Positions 44,119-54,106 are shown, counted from the first letter of the stretch. The stretch is 64,000 bases of DNA from Raineya sp. (GCA_025454915.1 JALONN010000001.1:310001-374000), one strand, 5' to 3'. The notes: generated from the sequence alone by a model not told the origin. Made by a program: numbers and translations.

Positions 44119-45402
44119 ATGTTTACAATGAGAAGATTTGTTTTAATACTTCTAAGTGTGTTTTTATCAGGTATGCTATATGCCCAAACTGATTTAATAC
44201 CTTACAGAAAAGGAAACTTATGGGGATTCTCGGATAGGAATAAGAAAATTATTATCCCTTGCAAATATGATGCAGTTGATACTTTTGATGATGGTTTATC
44301 AATAGTTAAAATAAATGATAAATGGGGAGCTATTGATAAAATAGGCAAAGAAGTTATTCCTATAAAATATGATGAGATTGGATTTTCTGTTGATGGCTTT
44401 AGAGTTGTTGTATTGAATAATAAAAAAGGATTATTTGATTCAACAGGTAGAGAAGTGATAGCTACTAAATATGACAAAGTTGCTTTGGTAAATTCTAAAG
44501 AAAACTTAATTGGAGTACAACTAAATCATAGATGGGGGTTTATAAATATATTTGGTGGAAAATCTGTACCTATAAAATTAAAATATGACTTTGCTCATAC
44601 TTTTAATGAAGGAGTAGCGATTGTTCAAATTAAGAAGAAAAATTTTTTTATAAATAAAAAAGGAAAAAAAAAGACAAGGATTAAATACTATTTTGTTTAT
44701 GCTATTGTTCATGAAGGGTTATTATGTGTCAAGCTCAATGATAAATGGGGTTATATGGATACATTAGGTAAAGTAGTCGTTCCAATGAAATATGACTGGG
44801 TCAATCCTTTCAATGAGAGTGTGGCTATTGTAGAAATTAATGGTAAGGCAGGGGTAATAGACAAAACAAATAAAGAAATAGTTGCTATAAAATATGATAA
44901 TATCTATGATTTTAGTGAAGGTTTGGCAAGAGTAAAACTAGAGAGTAAATTTGGATATATTAATAAAGCAGGTAAAGAGGTAGTATTATCCAAATATGAT
45001 GATGCTCAACCCTTTCATGAAGGTTTGGCAATTGTAAAATTAAATGATAAATATGGCTTTATAGATAAAATAGGTAAAGAGGTTATCCCTGTAAAATACA
45101 AATCTGTTTATACTTTTAGTGAAGGTTTAGCAGCTGTAAAACTGAATGATAAATGGGGTTTTGTGGACAATGTAGGCAAGGAAATAATCTTAAGTAGGTA
45201 TGATACAGTTGATATTTTTAGGGGAGGTTTAGCAGTAGTAGAACTTAATGGGAAATTTGGAGGGATTGATAAAACAGGAAATATTATTATTCCAATAAAA
45301 TATGATAAAGCTTTAAATTATGGAGAAGGATTATTCAATGTGGTTTTTAAGGAAAAACTGGGCTATGTGGATAGTAAAGGCACAGAATATTGGGAAGATT
45401 AA
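44119..45402 (+). CDS. WG-repeat protein (short paralogue)
   Basis: Exported protein of 427 residues with the signal peptide MFTMRRFVLILLSVFLSGMLYAQ; Met4 is an alternative start. Eleven WG units and a closing half unit follow, more regular than in the upstream copy (DKWGAIDKIGKEVIPIKYD, DKYGFIDKIGKEVIPVKYK). The first unit (TDLIPYRKGNLWGFSDRNKK) and the final KLGYVDSKGTEYWED match the upstream gene, while the interior differs. The pair arose by tandem duplication followed by unit gain or loss. Confidence 0.92.
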   Translation: MFTMRRFVLILLSVFLSGMLYAQTDLIPYRKGNLWGFSDRNKKIIIPCKYDAVDTFDDGLSIVKINDKWGAIDKIGKEVIPIKYDEIGFSVDGFRVVVLNNKKGLFDSTGREVIATKYDKVALVNSKENLIGVQLNHRWGFINIFGGKSVPIKLKYDFAHTFNEGVAIVQIKKKNFFINKKGKKKTRIKYYFVYAIVHEGLLCVKLNDKWGYMDTLGKVVVPMKYDWVNPFNESVAIVEINGKAGVIDKTNKEIVAIKYDNIYDFSEGLARVKLESKFGYINKAGKEVVLSKYDDAQPFHEGLAIVKLNDKYGFIDKIGKEVIPVKYKSVYTFSEGLAAVKLNDKWGFVDNVGKEIILSRYDTVDIFRGGLAVVELNGKFGGIDKTGNIIIPIKYDKALNYGEGLFNVVFKEKLGYVDSKGTEYWED

Positions 45403-45420
45403 TGAACGATATGAAATTGT

Positions 45421-45450
45421 AAACAGGTAAAATTTTTACCTGTTTTTATT
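45421..45450 (+). terminator. Terminator after the WG pair
   Basis: AACAGGTAAA (45422-45431) pairs with TTTACCTGTT (45435-45444), followed by T-rich sequence. A TAGTTTTG -7-like box for the next gene lies just downstream at 45456-45463. Confidence 0.82.
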
Positions 45451-45482
45451 TTTTGTAGTTTTGTAACCTAATGTTTTAGAAT

Positions 45483-46109
45483 ATGCAGATTATAGAAAAA
45501 TATTTCCCTTCTCTTACAGATACACAAAAAGAACGTTTTGGAGCTTTACAAAGCCTTTATACTGAATGGAATAGTAAAATTAATGTCATTTCTCGAAAAG
45601 ATATAGACGAATTATACACACATCACGTTTTACACTCGTTGGGCATTGCCAAAGTTGTTAGCTTTCAGCCCATGACTATGGTTTTGGATGTAGGAACAGG
45701 TGGGGGCTTCCCTGGTATACCTCTTGCCATTATGTTTGAAGAAGTAGAATTTCATTTGATAGACTCTATTGGCAAGAAAATTAGTGTTGTAAAAGCCATA
45801 GCCGAAGAATTAGGACTTAAAAATGTGAAAGCCGAGCAACTCAGAGCCGAACAAGCACCTAATTCTATGTACGATTTTGTACTAAGCAGAGGCGTTACAC
45901 GTTCTTTACCTTTTTATGAGTGGGTAAAAAACAAATTCAGTAAAAATGAATACAATAAGCTCTCCAATGGTATTTTGCACCTTAAAGGAGGCGATTTAGA
46001 TGAAGAACTCAAAGAACTTAAAAGAAAATATAAAGTCTATGATTTGAATAAATTCTTTCAAGAAGAGTTTTTTGAAACAAAAAAAGTAGTATATATTCCT
46101 CGTTTTTAA
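45483..46109 (+). CDS. rsmG: 16S rRNA (guanine-527-N7)-methyltransferase
   Basis: Methylates G527 of 16S rRNA using SAM. At 208 residues it is standard. The SAM motif is VLDVGTGGGFPGIPLAI (about residues 70-86), with FHLIDSIGKKISVVKAIAEE next and LRAEQAPNSMYDFVLSRGVT as the catalytic-side loop. NVISRKD near residue 38 is also typical. It is followed 6 bases later by an unrelated two-gene ABC exporter. Confidence 0.95.
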   Translation: MQIIEKYFPSLTDTQKERFGALQSLYTEWNSKINVISRKDIDELYTHHVLHSLGIAKVVSFQPMTMVLDVGTGGGFPGIPLAIMFEEVEFHLIDSIGKKISVVKAIAEELGLKNVKAEQLRAEQAPNSMYDFVLSRGVTRSLPFYEWVKNKFSKNEYNKLSNGILHLKGGDLDEELKELKRKYKVYDLNKFFQEEFFETKKVVYIPRF

Positions 46110-46115
46110 TATTTT

Positions 46116-47033
46116 ATGCAGTATTACTTCTCCTTGCAATACAGAATACTTAACAGACATATCAGAGATTTGGCATTACACCCTCTGATTATTTATTTGC
46201 TAGGAGGAGGGGCTTTTTTGGTAATATCCAATAGTATTTTTAAACAGACTCATTATGCACCTTTTGTGTATCTGGCTTTGGCTCTGAGTAGCACAATAGG
46301 ACTACAAGAATCTCATCGAAATATGTTTTTAAAGTGGTGTTATCCAACAAAAGTTTATCAGAAAATACGAATTACAGAGAACTTGATAGTTGTTTCTCCA
46401 TTTTTAATGTTTCTATTCTATAAAATTGAATGGCTGTTTGCTGGAGTTCTTGTGATTCTAGCAATACTTTTCTCATTTATACAACCCAAGAAAAGAGAAA
46501 ACATTACAATTCCAACACCTTTTTATAAGTATCCGTATGAGTTTATGGTGGGCTTTCGGAATGCTTTTTATCTGTTTTTTGTAGCATACGGATTGCTTTT
46601 GACAGGTATTCTAAGTAAAAATGCAAATTTGGCTGTATTTGCAATTATTATTGTTTTTTTAGTCTCTTTGGCATTTTACATGAATACCGAAGATAAATTC
46701 TATGTCTGGACGTATTCAATTTCAGCAAAAAAGTTTCTTTTCAAAAAAATAGGTGTGGCATTTTTCTATACAACATGCATATTGCTACCTGTTTTTATTT
46801 CTCTGATTATATTTTTTCCAAAAGAATGGTGGATGATAGGTATTTTTATGATTTGGGGCTATTTATTACTATTAGCTGCTATTCTGATGAAATACTCTGT
46901 TTTTCCTGAAAAGGTGATGCTTAAAGAGTCTTTTTTATTTGCTCTTAATTTTCAAGTACCACCATTATTACTCATTCTGATACCCTACTGGTATTTTCAG
47001 TCTCTCAAAAAACTAGATAAAATCTTGAAATGA
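46116..47033 (+). CDS. ABC exporter membrane subunit (putative)
   Basis: Integral membrane protein of 305 residues with about eight predicted spans, for example FLVISNSIF, YEFMVGFRNAFYLFFVAYGLL, FFYTTCILLPVFISLIIFFP and GYLLLLAAILMKYSVF. It has no strong family motif. It overlaps the following ATPase gene by four bases (ATGA), so it is taken to be the transmembrane partner. Substrate unknown. Confidence 0.78.
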   Translation: MQYYFSLQYRILNRHIRDLALHPLIIYLLGGGAFLVISNSIFKQTHYAPFVYLALALSSTIGLQESHRNMFLKWCYPTKVYQKIRITENLIVVSPFLMFLFYKIEWLFAGVLVILAILFSFIQPKKRENITIPTPFYKYPYEFMVGFRNAFYLFFVAYGLLLTGILSKNANLAVFAIIIVFLVSLAFYMNTEDKFYVWTYSISAKKFLFKKIGVAFFYTTCILLPVFISLIIFFPKEWWMIGIFMIWGYLLLLAAILMKYSVFPEKVMLKESFLFALNFQVPPLLLILIPYWYFQSLKKLDKILK

Positions 47034-47710
47034 TTACTATTGAAAACCTAGCAAAATCGTATGGAAAGCATCAGATTCTCAAAAACATACACATTACTTT
47101 AGAAAAAGGTAAAATCTATGGAATTGTGGGTGAAAATGGTGCAGGGAAAACAACACTTTTCAAATGCATAGCGGGTCTGGAAGACTTTGAAGGTAATATT
47201 GAGAGTGCTTTCAAACCTCTCAAAAATTATATAGGTTATCTACAAACAGAGTCTTATTTTTTCTCTAAAATGACAGGCAAAGAGTATATTCATTTATTAT
47301 GCCATGCCCGAAATATTCAAACCCCAGATTTTGAAAAAAGGAATGTATTTGATTTGCCTCTGAATCAGTATGTTACTTCGTATTCAACGGGAATGAAGAA
47401 AAAACTGGCATTTACAGCTATTTTAATGCAGGATAATGAAGTGTTTATACTCGATGAACCATTCAATGGAGTTGATATTCAGAGTAATATGATGATTGTT
47501 GAGATTATCAAGAAACTCAAAATGCTTGGGAAAACAGTATTGGTTTCTTCTCATATTTTTTCAACATTACACGAAATTTGTGATGAGATTCATTTGCTCA
47601 GAGAAGGGACATTTGTAAAAAAAGCCCTGCCTGAGGAGTTTAAAAACTTAGAGAATGAAATGCGAGATTTTACAGTAGGAAATTTATTAGAAAGGCTGGA
47701 TTTGAAATAA
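47030..47710 (+). CDS. ABC transporter ATP-binding protein
   Basis: ATPase of 226 residues driving the adjoining membrane protein. Walker A is GENGAGKT (about 36-43), Walker B VFILDEPFNG, and the switch His is in VSSHIFSTLHE. The signature loop is YSTGMKKKL in place of LSGGQ, a variant common in this class of small exporters. It overlaps the upstream gene by four bases. Probably exports a lipid, peptide or drug, but the sequence does not say which. Confidence 0.93.
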   Translation: MITIENLAKSYGKHQILKNIHITLEKGKIYGIVGENGAGKTTLFKCIAGLEDFEGNIESAFKPLKNYIGYLQTESYFFSKMTGKEYIHLLCHARNIQTPDFEKRNVFDLPLNQYVTSYSTGMKKKLAFTAILMQDNEVFILDEPFNGVDIQSNMMIVEIIKKLKMLGKTVLVSSHIFSTLHEICDEIHLLREGTFVKKALPEEFKNLENEMRDFTVGNLLERLDLK

Positions 47711-47726
47711 AAATAAGTTTTTAATT

Positions 47727-48362
47727 TTAAAATGAAACACCAAAATTTATTCCATATCCAAAAGGAATATAATCTGAGCTTACCAATAATCTTGTTTTAT
47801 TATATTTAGTGATGGCTGTTTGGAAATAGGGTGTTAGTACAAGCGAAAGATTATTTATCAATTTATAAGTAATGGTTAGGTTTGTTCTTGTTGCAAGAGC
47901 AATCTTTTTGTAATTTTCGTAGTTTTGGGTTACAATTTCTGGACTTAGCAATTGCCCTAAAGAAATATTTGTTTTCTGAGAGTTTAAGAGGCTATAGCCA
48001 ACACCTCCATACAAACCTATATAAGTATTCCTAAAGTTGTATTTTTCAGGAGAATAATCACCAGCTCCATTATCCCACATTCCTAAGCCATCTAAACCTT
48101 TCTGATTCAATCCGATACCAAAAATAACGTTCAATTTTGGATTTTTTGTTTTTCTTGTATATAAAATATTAAAATCAAAAGAGGTAGCACTTTTTTGTTG
48201 AGTAGGATAGCATCCTTCAGTACATGTATAATAATAAACTAGTTTTTTGTAAGAATTGGTTTGATGAACACCAAAATTGATACTTATGGCACTTTTTTTA
48301 TCCTGACCTATGGCAAAGTTTGTAAATGCTAGCAAAACAGAAATTATGATAAGCTTTTTCAT
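47727..48362 (-). CDS. Outer membrane beta-barrel protein
   Basis: Exported protein of 211 residues with signal peptide MKKLIIISVLLAFTNFAIGQ. Amphipathic strands alternate through the rest (FDFNILYTRKTKNP, GLYGGVGYSLLNSQ, LVLTPYFQTAI) and it ends with a strand and terminal Phe (GYGINFGVSF), as barrels do. A YYTCTEGCYP loop could hold a disulfide. An eight-strand barrel is likely. Function unknown. Confidence 0.78.
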   Translation of the reverse strand: MKKLIIISVLLAFTNFAIGQDKKSAISINFGVHQTNSYKKLVYYYTCTEGCYPTQQKSATSFDFNILYTRKTKNPKLNVIFGIGLNQKGLDGLGMWDNGAGDYSPEKYNFRNTYIGLYGGVGYSLLNSQKTNISLGQLLSPEIVTQNYENYKKIALATRTNLTITYKLINNLSLVLTPYFQTAITKYNKTRLLVSSDYIPFGYGINFGVSF

Positions 48363-48396
48363 AGAGGTTTTATGTTATAAAGTACTTTTCTCTATA

Positions 48397-50148
48397 TTAT
48401 TTAATGCTTTGAAGAGCTTTTTGAGCTTCTTGGTCATCAGGATAAAAAACTAAAAAATATTCTAAGTCTTTCTTGGCTTGTTTAAGATTATTTTTGGCTA
48501 AATGTGCCATTCCTCTAAAATAATAGACTTCTACAGTATCAGGATCTAGTTTTAATAACTCCTCAGCTTCTGTGAGGACTTTATCTATTTGCTCATCTCC
48601 ATACAAATACCCTATTTTATCCAAACGATATTCAGCTTCTTTAGGCTTGAGAGCAATGGCTTTATCTATGTTCTGAAGGGCTTCCTCTACTGAATCTATT
48701 TCGAAGAGAATATGAGCTTTTTCAGCATAATATGAAGGATTTTGTGGGTTTGTGGCAATGGCTTTATCCAAATAATACACAGCCTGTCCAAAATTTTCGG
48801 CTTCGGCAGCTGCAAGCCCACGCATCAGGTATAAATATTCGTAATTACGTTCTTTGGGTAGTTTTTCGGCTTTCTCAAAATCTTTGTTAGAATTCTGAAA
48901 ATCTCCATCCATTGCATACACAATACCTCTGATGGTATAGCTTCTGGAGTTGAGCGAATCCATTTTTAAGGCTTTTTCAATATCTTTAAAAGCCTGTTTT
49001 TTATCATTTTCCTGTAAAAGATTCAAACTTCTTTCCTGATATGCTAAAATAAGTAGATTATCCAGTTCGGTCTTTGTAAAACTGCTATTTAAAAGTTTCC
49101 CAGCATCTGTAATGACTTCAGCTTTTTCATCTTTTGCATTTTTTTGTAGAAATAATTCAGGCATCATGCCAAGAGCATGAGCATAATTGTCTTTGGCTTC
49201 ATTTTTTCTCTGATTATAATGGGCTATAATGGCTTTATCATAATAAAACTCAGCAGGAAGGTCTTGTTTTTTGTTTTCAGCTTTAAGAGTTGCCTGCCAT
49301 GCTTTTTCGTATTGTTTGGTTTGAAAGTAGGCAATAGCCTCACCATAAGCCAAATAAGGATTTTGGAATTCTGGATAACTCTGAAAAATCTCTAACGCTT
49401 TTTTATAGTTTTTGAGTTTATAATGAGCCATTCCCCAATAATAAAAATCATCTTCCTCAAAGGCATATTTATCTTTTTTGAGTACAGATTCAAAAGTTTT
49501 AATAGTTTCTTGATATTTATCTTTTTCATAAGAGATATAAGCCTTGAGTTTGAGAGCCTCTACGTTATTTTTATTTTTCTCGAGGGCTTTATCTGCATAA
49601 ATAGTAGCTCCATCTAAGTCTTTATCCAACCAGTAAGCATAACTTTTCAGTTGGTAAATACTATTATTTTCGGGAGAATACTTGAGGGCTTTATCTAAAT
49701 ATTCTTGAGCAGCTTTGGGAAATCCAGCAGAAGCATATACATAGCCCATATCTGTAAGAGCCTGTACATGAGTACTATCCATCTGTAAAACTTTTTGCAC
49801 ATCTCTAAAAGCCTGCTCAAACAAATCTAAATTTACTTTGGCTCTGGCTCTGCCCAAATAGGCAAGTGTATCTTTGGGATGATGATATAACAATTTAGAA
49901 AAACTTTTCTCAGCTTTTTCATATTCTTCTTCTTCAAGCTCGAAGAATGCCTTGCTATAAAGGGCATCATGCCATGTAGAATCTATCTTCAGGCATTCTG
50001 CCAGATAGGTATAACCTTCTTTGAAATCATTTTTTTCAAAAGATTTTATAGCCTTTTCGTAATTTTTTTCTAAATCTTTTTGTTTAGTTTGTGCAGTAGT
50101 TTTTAAGAAAACTACAAAAAGCAAAGAAATTGAGAACAAGAATCGCAT
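48397..50148 (-). CDS. Exported TPR-repeat protein
   Basis: Protein-interaction scaffold of 583 residues; start ATG 50148 (MRFLFSISLLFVVFLKTTAQ), since seven extra residues from 50169 would spoil the signal sequence. About 14 tetratricopeptide units fill the rest, with clear examples ALYSKAFFELEEEEYEKAEK, AYLGRARAKVNLDLFEQAFR, NSRSYTIRGIVYAMDGDFQN and AYYLDKAIATNPQNP-type turns. No enzyme domain is seen. It is located next to a beta barrel and divergent from gldC. Confidence 0.9.
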   Translation of the reverse strand: MRFLFSISLLFVVFLKTTAQTKQKDLEKNYEKAIKSFEKNDFKEGYTYLAECLKIDSTWHDALYSKAFFELEEEEYEKAEKSFSKLLYHHPKDTLAYLGRARAKVNLDLFEQAFRDVQKVLQMDSTHVQALTDMGYVYASAGFPKAAQEYLDKALKYSPENNSIYQLKSYAYWLDKDLDGATIYADKALEKNKNNVEALKLKAYISYEKDKYQETIKTFESVLKKDKYAFEEDDFYYWGMAHYKLKNYKKALEIFQSYPEFQNPYLAYGEAIAYFQTKQYEKAWQATLKAENKKQDLPAEFYYDKAIIAHYNQRKNEAKDNYAHALGMMPELFLQKNAKDEKAEVITDAGKLLNSSFTKTELDNLLILAYQERSLNLLQENDKKQAFKDIEKALKMDSLNSRSYTIRGIVYAMDGDFQNSNKDFEKAEKLPKERNYEYLYLMRGLAAAEAENFGQAVYYLDKAIATNPQNPSYYAEKAHILFEIDSVEEALQNIDKAIALKPKEAEYRLDKIGYLYGDEQIDKVLTEAEELLKLDPDTVEVYYFRGMAHLAKNNLKQAKKDLEYFLVFYPDDQEAQKALQSIK

Positions 50149-50223
50149 TTTTGATGTATTTTTGAACACAAATCTAATAAAATTCTTGAACCTTTTGATA
50201 ACTCAACATTTAAACCTTTTTTT

Positions 50224-50565
50224 ATGCGACAAGAAAAAATTACTCTTGACATTGTATTAGACGACCAGAATGTTTGCGAAAAAATAGAATGGGATGCAAC
50301 CCAAAAGCCAGAACCAGGAACAGAACAAGCCAAAGCTATTTCGCTAGCAATTTGGGACGGGTGGGGAAAAGGTACACTAAAAATTGATTTATGGACAAAA
50401 CAAATGGAAGTACTCGAAATGAAACGTTTCTGTATTGAAACAATTTCGGGGCTTGCAGACATGATTCGTGTTGCGACAGGCGATGAAATAATGGCAATGG
50501 ATATGGAGAATATCTGTAAGCGTATGCAAGACAGACTCGAAGAAGAAGTGAAACAAGCAAAATAA
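50224..50565 (+). CDS. gldC: Gliding motility protein GldC
   Basis: Small soluble protein of 113 residues needed for Bacteroidota gliding. The start MRQEKITLDIVLDDQNVCEK, the following IEWDAT, KAISLAIWDGWGKGTLKIDLWTK, and MEVLEMKRFCIETISGLADM all align with known GldC proteins. It stands alone, with no gldB or other gld gene beside it. A transcription terminator follows directly and overlaps the convergent MFS gene. Confidence 0.9.
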   Translation: MRQEKITLDIVLDDQNVCEKIEWDATQKPEPGTEQAKAISLAIWDGWGKGTLKIDLWTKQMEVLEMKRFCIETISGLADMIRVATGDEIMAMDMENICKRMQDRLEEEVKQAK

Positions 50566-50603
50566 AAAAAATGGTGTAATGCTTAAATTACACCATTTTT
50601 TTT
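50566..50603. terminator. Bidirectional terminator between gldC and MFS gene
   Basis: AATGGTGTAAT (50570-50580) and ATTACACCATT (50587-50597) with A-run before and T-run after. The right arm covers the stop codon of the MFS gene. Confidence 0.9.
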
Positions 50604-51805
50604 GCTTCCATCCGATATTGAATCACAAATGAAGATGCAATTGTAAGCAATCCAATCCAGATAATAGCGTACTCAACTCCCAGAAAGTCAGCCATTACAC
50701 CCGAAATAATAGCTCCTATTGCATAACCTAAATCTCGCCAAAGCCTGAAGACTCCAACACTCTCAGCTCTTTGCTGAGGTGGGGTAGCCTGAGCAATGGT
50801 AGATAGAAAAGTAGGATAAACCAAGGCTGTTCCAAAACCCAGTACAGAAGCTAATATCAGTAATCCATAAAAATGCTTGGTGTATGGAACCAAAATAATG
50901 GCAATGCCTTGTATCAGCATTCCCCAAAATAACATTTTCTTTTTGGAGTAAATATCGGACATCTTTCCTGTAAATAACTGCCCAATTCCCCAAACAGTTG
51001 GGTAAGCAGCCGTTAAAACACCAACAGTATTTGTATTGAATCCATAGGAAAGCAGTATAATAGGAAAAAGCCCCCACATCATGCCATCATTAAGATTATT
51101 AACCAGACCAGCCTGAGTAACAGCACTTAGTGTCTTATTTTTAAGGGTTGTTTGAATAAATATGTTATCAAGGATATTCTTATTAGTTTGTTTTGATTCT
51201 TGTACAACAAATGTTCGGGTGTCTTTTACCCAAAAAAGTGTTGTGAAAAAACCTAAAAGGGAAAGACCTATGCCTAAATAGAAGGGGTAGGGTTTTATAC
51301 CATAATGGCTAGCCAAATAGCCTGTTAAAAAAGCAATTACACCTACTGCAAAATATCCTGCAAACTCATTGAGACCCATGGCAAAGCCTCTATCTTTTTC
51401 TCCTACTAAGTCTATTTTCATGACAACGGTACTACTCCATGTAAGTCCCTGACTAACACCTAATAAAATATTGGCAATAACAATCCAGTTCCAATGAGTA
51501 GCATACAAAAGCATTATTGGAACAGGAGTTGCTAAAAGCCAACCAATTAGTAATAAATTTCTTCTGCCTAACTGATTGGCTAATTTTCCAGTAAAATAGT
51601 TTGTAAAAGCTTTGGAAAGCCCAAAAGCTACAATAAAAGATAGAATGGCAGTTTTAGAAGAAATTCCAAAAAAGGTTTCTGCAAATTGAGGAAAAATAGT
51701 TCGTTCAAGCCCAACCATGCCTCCTACAAAAGCATTAACAATTACCAGAATTGTAAACTGTCTCCAGTTCTGTTTTAATCCAAGTGCAACATGTTCTGAT
51801 TGCAT
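50588..51805 (-). CDS. MFS transporter
   Basis: Inner-membrane secondary transporter of 405 residues with 12 predicted spans. The loop 2-3 motif is GKLANQLGRRNLLLIGW and the equivalent in the second half is GKMSDIYSKKKMLFWGM. It also has NEFAGYFAVGVIAFLTGYLA in TM5. It belongs to the general drug/sugar type and the substrate is unclear. It shares its transcript with ytxJ (10-base gap). Confidence 0.9.
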   Translation of the reverse strand: MQSEHVALGLKQNWRQFTILVIVNAFVGGMVGLERTIFPQFAETFFGISSKTAILSFIVAFGLSKAFTNYFTGKLANQLGRRNLLLIGWLLATPVPIMLLYATHWNWIVIANILLGVSQGLTWSSTVVMKIDLVGEKDRGFAMGLNEFAGYFAVGVIAFLTGYLASHYGIKPYPFYLGIGLSLLGFFTTLFWVKDTRTFVVQESKQTNKNILDNIFIQTTLKNKTLSAVTQAGLVNNLNDGMMWGLFPIILLSYGFNTNTVGVLTAAYPTVWGIGQLFTGKMSDIYSKKKMLFWGMLIQGIAIILVPYTKHFYGLLILASVLGFGTALVYPTFLSTIAQATPPQQRAESVGVFRLWRDLGYAIGAIISGVMADFLGVEYAIIWIGLLTIASSFVIQYRMEAKKMV

Positions 51806-51814
51806 GAATTAAGA

Positions 51815-52144
51815 TTAATTACTTAAATTTTTAATTTCCTGATAATCAATACTATAATGAGAGTCATGGTAAATACAATTTCCATCAGATAAAAGTAGTG
51901 CCTGTGGAGACTGATGTTCTACACTGAATATTTCAGCAATTTTGTTAGAAATATCTCTATACTTTATCAAATCCAGATAATAGGCTTCTACTTGTTGCAT
52001 ATCAGTGTCATTCCACTGGCGTTGTAGACGGTCGAGAGCTGTAGCACTAATAGAACAACGTGTACTGTGTTTAAAAATTAGTGCTTTGGGCTTTTTCTTA
52101 ATGTCTTCTAATTGTTCTAGGTTTTCTAAGGGTATCCAGTTCAT
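51815..52144 (-). CDS. YtxJ family bacillithiol-associated monothiol protein
   Basis: Thioredoxin-fold protein of 109 residues. The YtxJ motif is ALIFKHSTRCSIS, with a single redox Cys30 and no CxxC. The family is thought to act with bacillithiol (monothiol bacilliredoxin). WIPLENLEQLEDI at the N-terminus and SPQALLLSDGNCIYHDSHYSI near the end also fit. It is encoded just before the MFS transporter on the same strand. Its presence implies that the organism makes bacillithiol, though no bsh gene is in the window. Confidence 0.9.
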   Translation of the reverse strand: MNWIPLENLEQLEDIKKKPKALIFKHSTRCSISATALDRLQRQWNDTDMQQVEAYYLDLIKYRDISNKIAEIFSVEHQSPQALLLSDGNCIYHDSHYSIDYQEIKNLSN

Positions 52145-52194
52145 ACATTTTAATTTTTATAAGAAACAAACCTTTCTAAAAAATAGTTTTTGTC

Positions 52195-52202
52195 TAAATT
52201 TG
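52195..52202 (+). promoter_or_regulatory. -7 box upstream of the fused ABC ATPase gene
   Basis: TAAATTTG is a perfect TAnnTTTG match, 54 bases before the ATG at 52256. The -33 element is weak (TTTC, 18-base spacer). Confidence 0.38.
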
Positions 52203-52255
52203 CACAAAAAATGTTTTTTTTTTAGATTTCAGAAAATATTGAAGCCCCTTTTACC

Positions 52256-54106
52256 ATGCAGCAAGCCAATTCTAATGATATACTCTTAGAAATTAAAGAT
52301 TTAAGTGTTACTTTTACCACCAGCAAAGGAACTACACAAGCTGTAAAAAATGTAAGTTTTACTTTGTATAAAGGTGAAACACTTGGAATAGTAGGAGAGT
52401 CAGGTTCAGGAAAATCTGTTACTACTTTGGCTATTTTAAGACTTATCCAAGAAGGAGTTGGTAAAATTACAAGTGGAGAAATTATATTCCATTCTCCCAA
52501 AATAGGGAAAGTTAATATCCTTGAACTCTCAGAAGCTCAAATGCGTCAGGATATTAGAGGAAATGACATAGCGATGATTTTTCAAGAGCCTATGACATCT
52601 CTCAATCCTGTATATACTTGTGGTGAGCAAGTCACGGAAACAATTCTTTTGCATCAATCTGTAACCAAAGAAGAAGCTAAAAAGAGAGCAATTGAACTCT
52701 TTGAAAAAGTAAAACTACCTGACCCTGAACGTATTTTTAGAGCATATCCCCACGAAATATCAGGAGGACAAAAACAAAGAGTAATGATTGCAATGGCTCT
52801 TTCATGCCAGCCTGCACTACTCATTGCCGATGAACCTACCACAGCTCTTGATGTAACAGTTCAGGATGAAGTACTCAAACTTATTCAGGAACTCAGAGAT
52901 GAACTGGGAATGGCTGTTATTTTTATTACTCACGATTTGGGCGTAATAGCCGAAATCTCTGATAAAATCATGGTGATGTATAGAGGTTCAGCAGTAGAAA
53001 AAAACGATACGTGGGAGCTTTTCTATCAGCCTCTTCACCCTTATACAAAAGGTTTACTGGCTTGCAGACCCAGAGCCAATATGAAAATGAAAATTTTACC
53101 TGTGGTATCTGATTTTATGGAGGTAAGCCCCAATGGTGAAATTATCGAAAAACACAAATATGGTTCAATAGGTGAGGCTTTGATGATGACACTTGAAAGT
53201 GATGAAGATATTGCTGACCGTAAAATAGAGCTGACACTTCAAACAAAACCTCTATTAGAAGTTTATAATTTAAAAAAATACTTCCCTACCAAAACTAAGG
53301 GTTGGTTCAAAAAAGAGGTTGTAGAATATAAGAAAGCCGTAGACGATGTAAGTTTTAATGTGTACCCTGGTGAAACTCTGGGACTTGTGGGGGAATCGGG
53401 TTGTGGAAAAACAACACTCGGACGTATGCTACTCAACCTTATTACACCAACATCGGGTGAGGTAATCTTTGGTGGGCAAAATATTTATCAGTTAAAAGCT
53501 CAGGAAATCAGGGCTTTACGAAAAGATATGCAAATAATTTTTCAAGACCCATACTCATCTTTAAATCCACGACTAACAGTTGGAGAGGCGATTATGGAAC
53601 CTATGAAGGTCTTTGGTATCGGAAATAATGACAAAGAAAGAAAGGACAGAGTGATAGATTTATTGGAAACAGTAAACCTGAAGGCATCACATTTTACACA
53701 TTACCCTCATGAATTTTCTGGAGGGCAACGTCAGCGTATTGCTATTGCAAGAGCCTTGGCTTTAGAACCTAAATTTGTGGTTTGTGATGAGTCTGTTTCT
53801 GCTTTGGATGTTTCTGTACAAGCTCAGGTACTCAATCTACTCAACGAACTCAAAGAAAAATTTCATTTCACTTACATCTTTATTTCACACGATTTGTCTG
53901 TGGTTCGTTTTATGGCAGATAGAATTTTGGTTATGAATAAGGGTAAAATTGAAGAAATAGGTTATGCAGAAGATATTTATAACAGCCCACAACAAGAATA
54001 TACCAAAAAACTAATAAGCTCTATTCCAGAGTCGGATTTGGAGGAAATACGTAAAATTCAGAATAAAAGAAAATTAGCTAGAGGAGTTAAAAATGTACAA
54101 TTTTAA
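52256..54106 (+). CDS. Fused oligopeptide ABC ATPase (DppD-DppF type)
   Basis: Tandem ATPase of 616 residues for a peptide or nickel importer. The first half has Walker A GESGSGKS, signature ISGGQKQR and Walker [14 protein letters not shown]. The second half has [16 protein letters not shown] and [13 protein letters not shown]. Each is followed by the oligopeptide C-terminal extension ([26 protein letters not shown]). The Cys in the second Walker B context is ordinary. No permease or binding protein is adjacent, so the rest of the importer must be elsewhere. It overlaps the GNAT gene by one base. Confidence 0.96.
   Translation: MQQANSNDILLEIKDLSVTFTTSKGTTQAVKNVSFTLYKGETLGIVGESGSGKSVTTLAILRLIQEGVGKITSGEIIFHSPKIGKVNILELSEAQMRQDIRGNDIAMIFQEPMTSLNPVYTCGEQVTETILLHQSVTKEEAKKRAIELFEKVKLPDPERIFRAYPHEISGGQKQRVMIAMALSCQPALLIADEPTTALDVTVQDEVLKLIQELRDELGMAVIFITHDLGVIAEISDKIMVMYRGSAVEKNDTWELFYQPLHPYTKGLLACRPRANMKMKILPVVSDFMEVSPNGEIIEKHKYGSIGEALMMTLESDEDIADRKIELTLQTKPLLEVYNLKKYFPTKTKGWFKKEVVEYKKAVDDVSFNVYPGETLGLVGESGCGKTTLGRMLLNLITPTSGEVIFGGQNIYQLKAQEIRALRKDMQIIFQDPYSSLNPRLTVGEAIMEPMKVFGIGNNDKERKDRVIDLLETVNLKASHFTHYPHEFSGGQRQRIAIARALALEPKFVVCDESVSALDVSVQAQVLNLLNELKEKFHFTYIFISHDLSVVRFMADRILVMNKGKIEEIGYAEDIYNSPQQEYTKKLISSIPESDLEEIRKIQNKRKLARGVKNVQF

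Noticed and set aside
41958..45402. CRISPR or tandem DNA repeat array
   Set aside because: The periodicity is at protein level (WG units) with diverged DNA and an intact reading frame.
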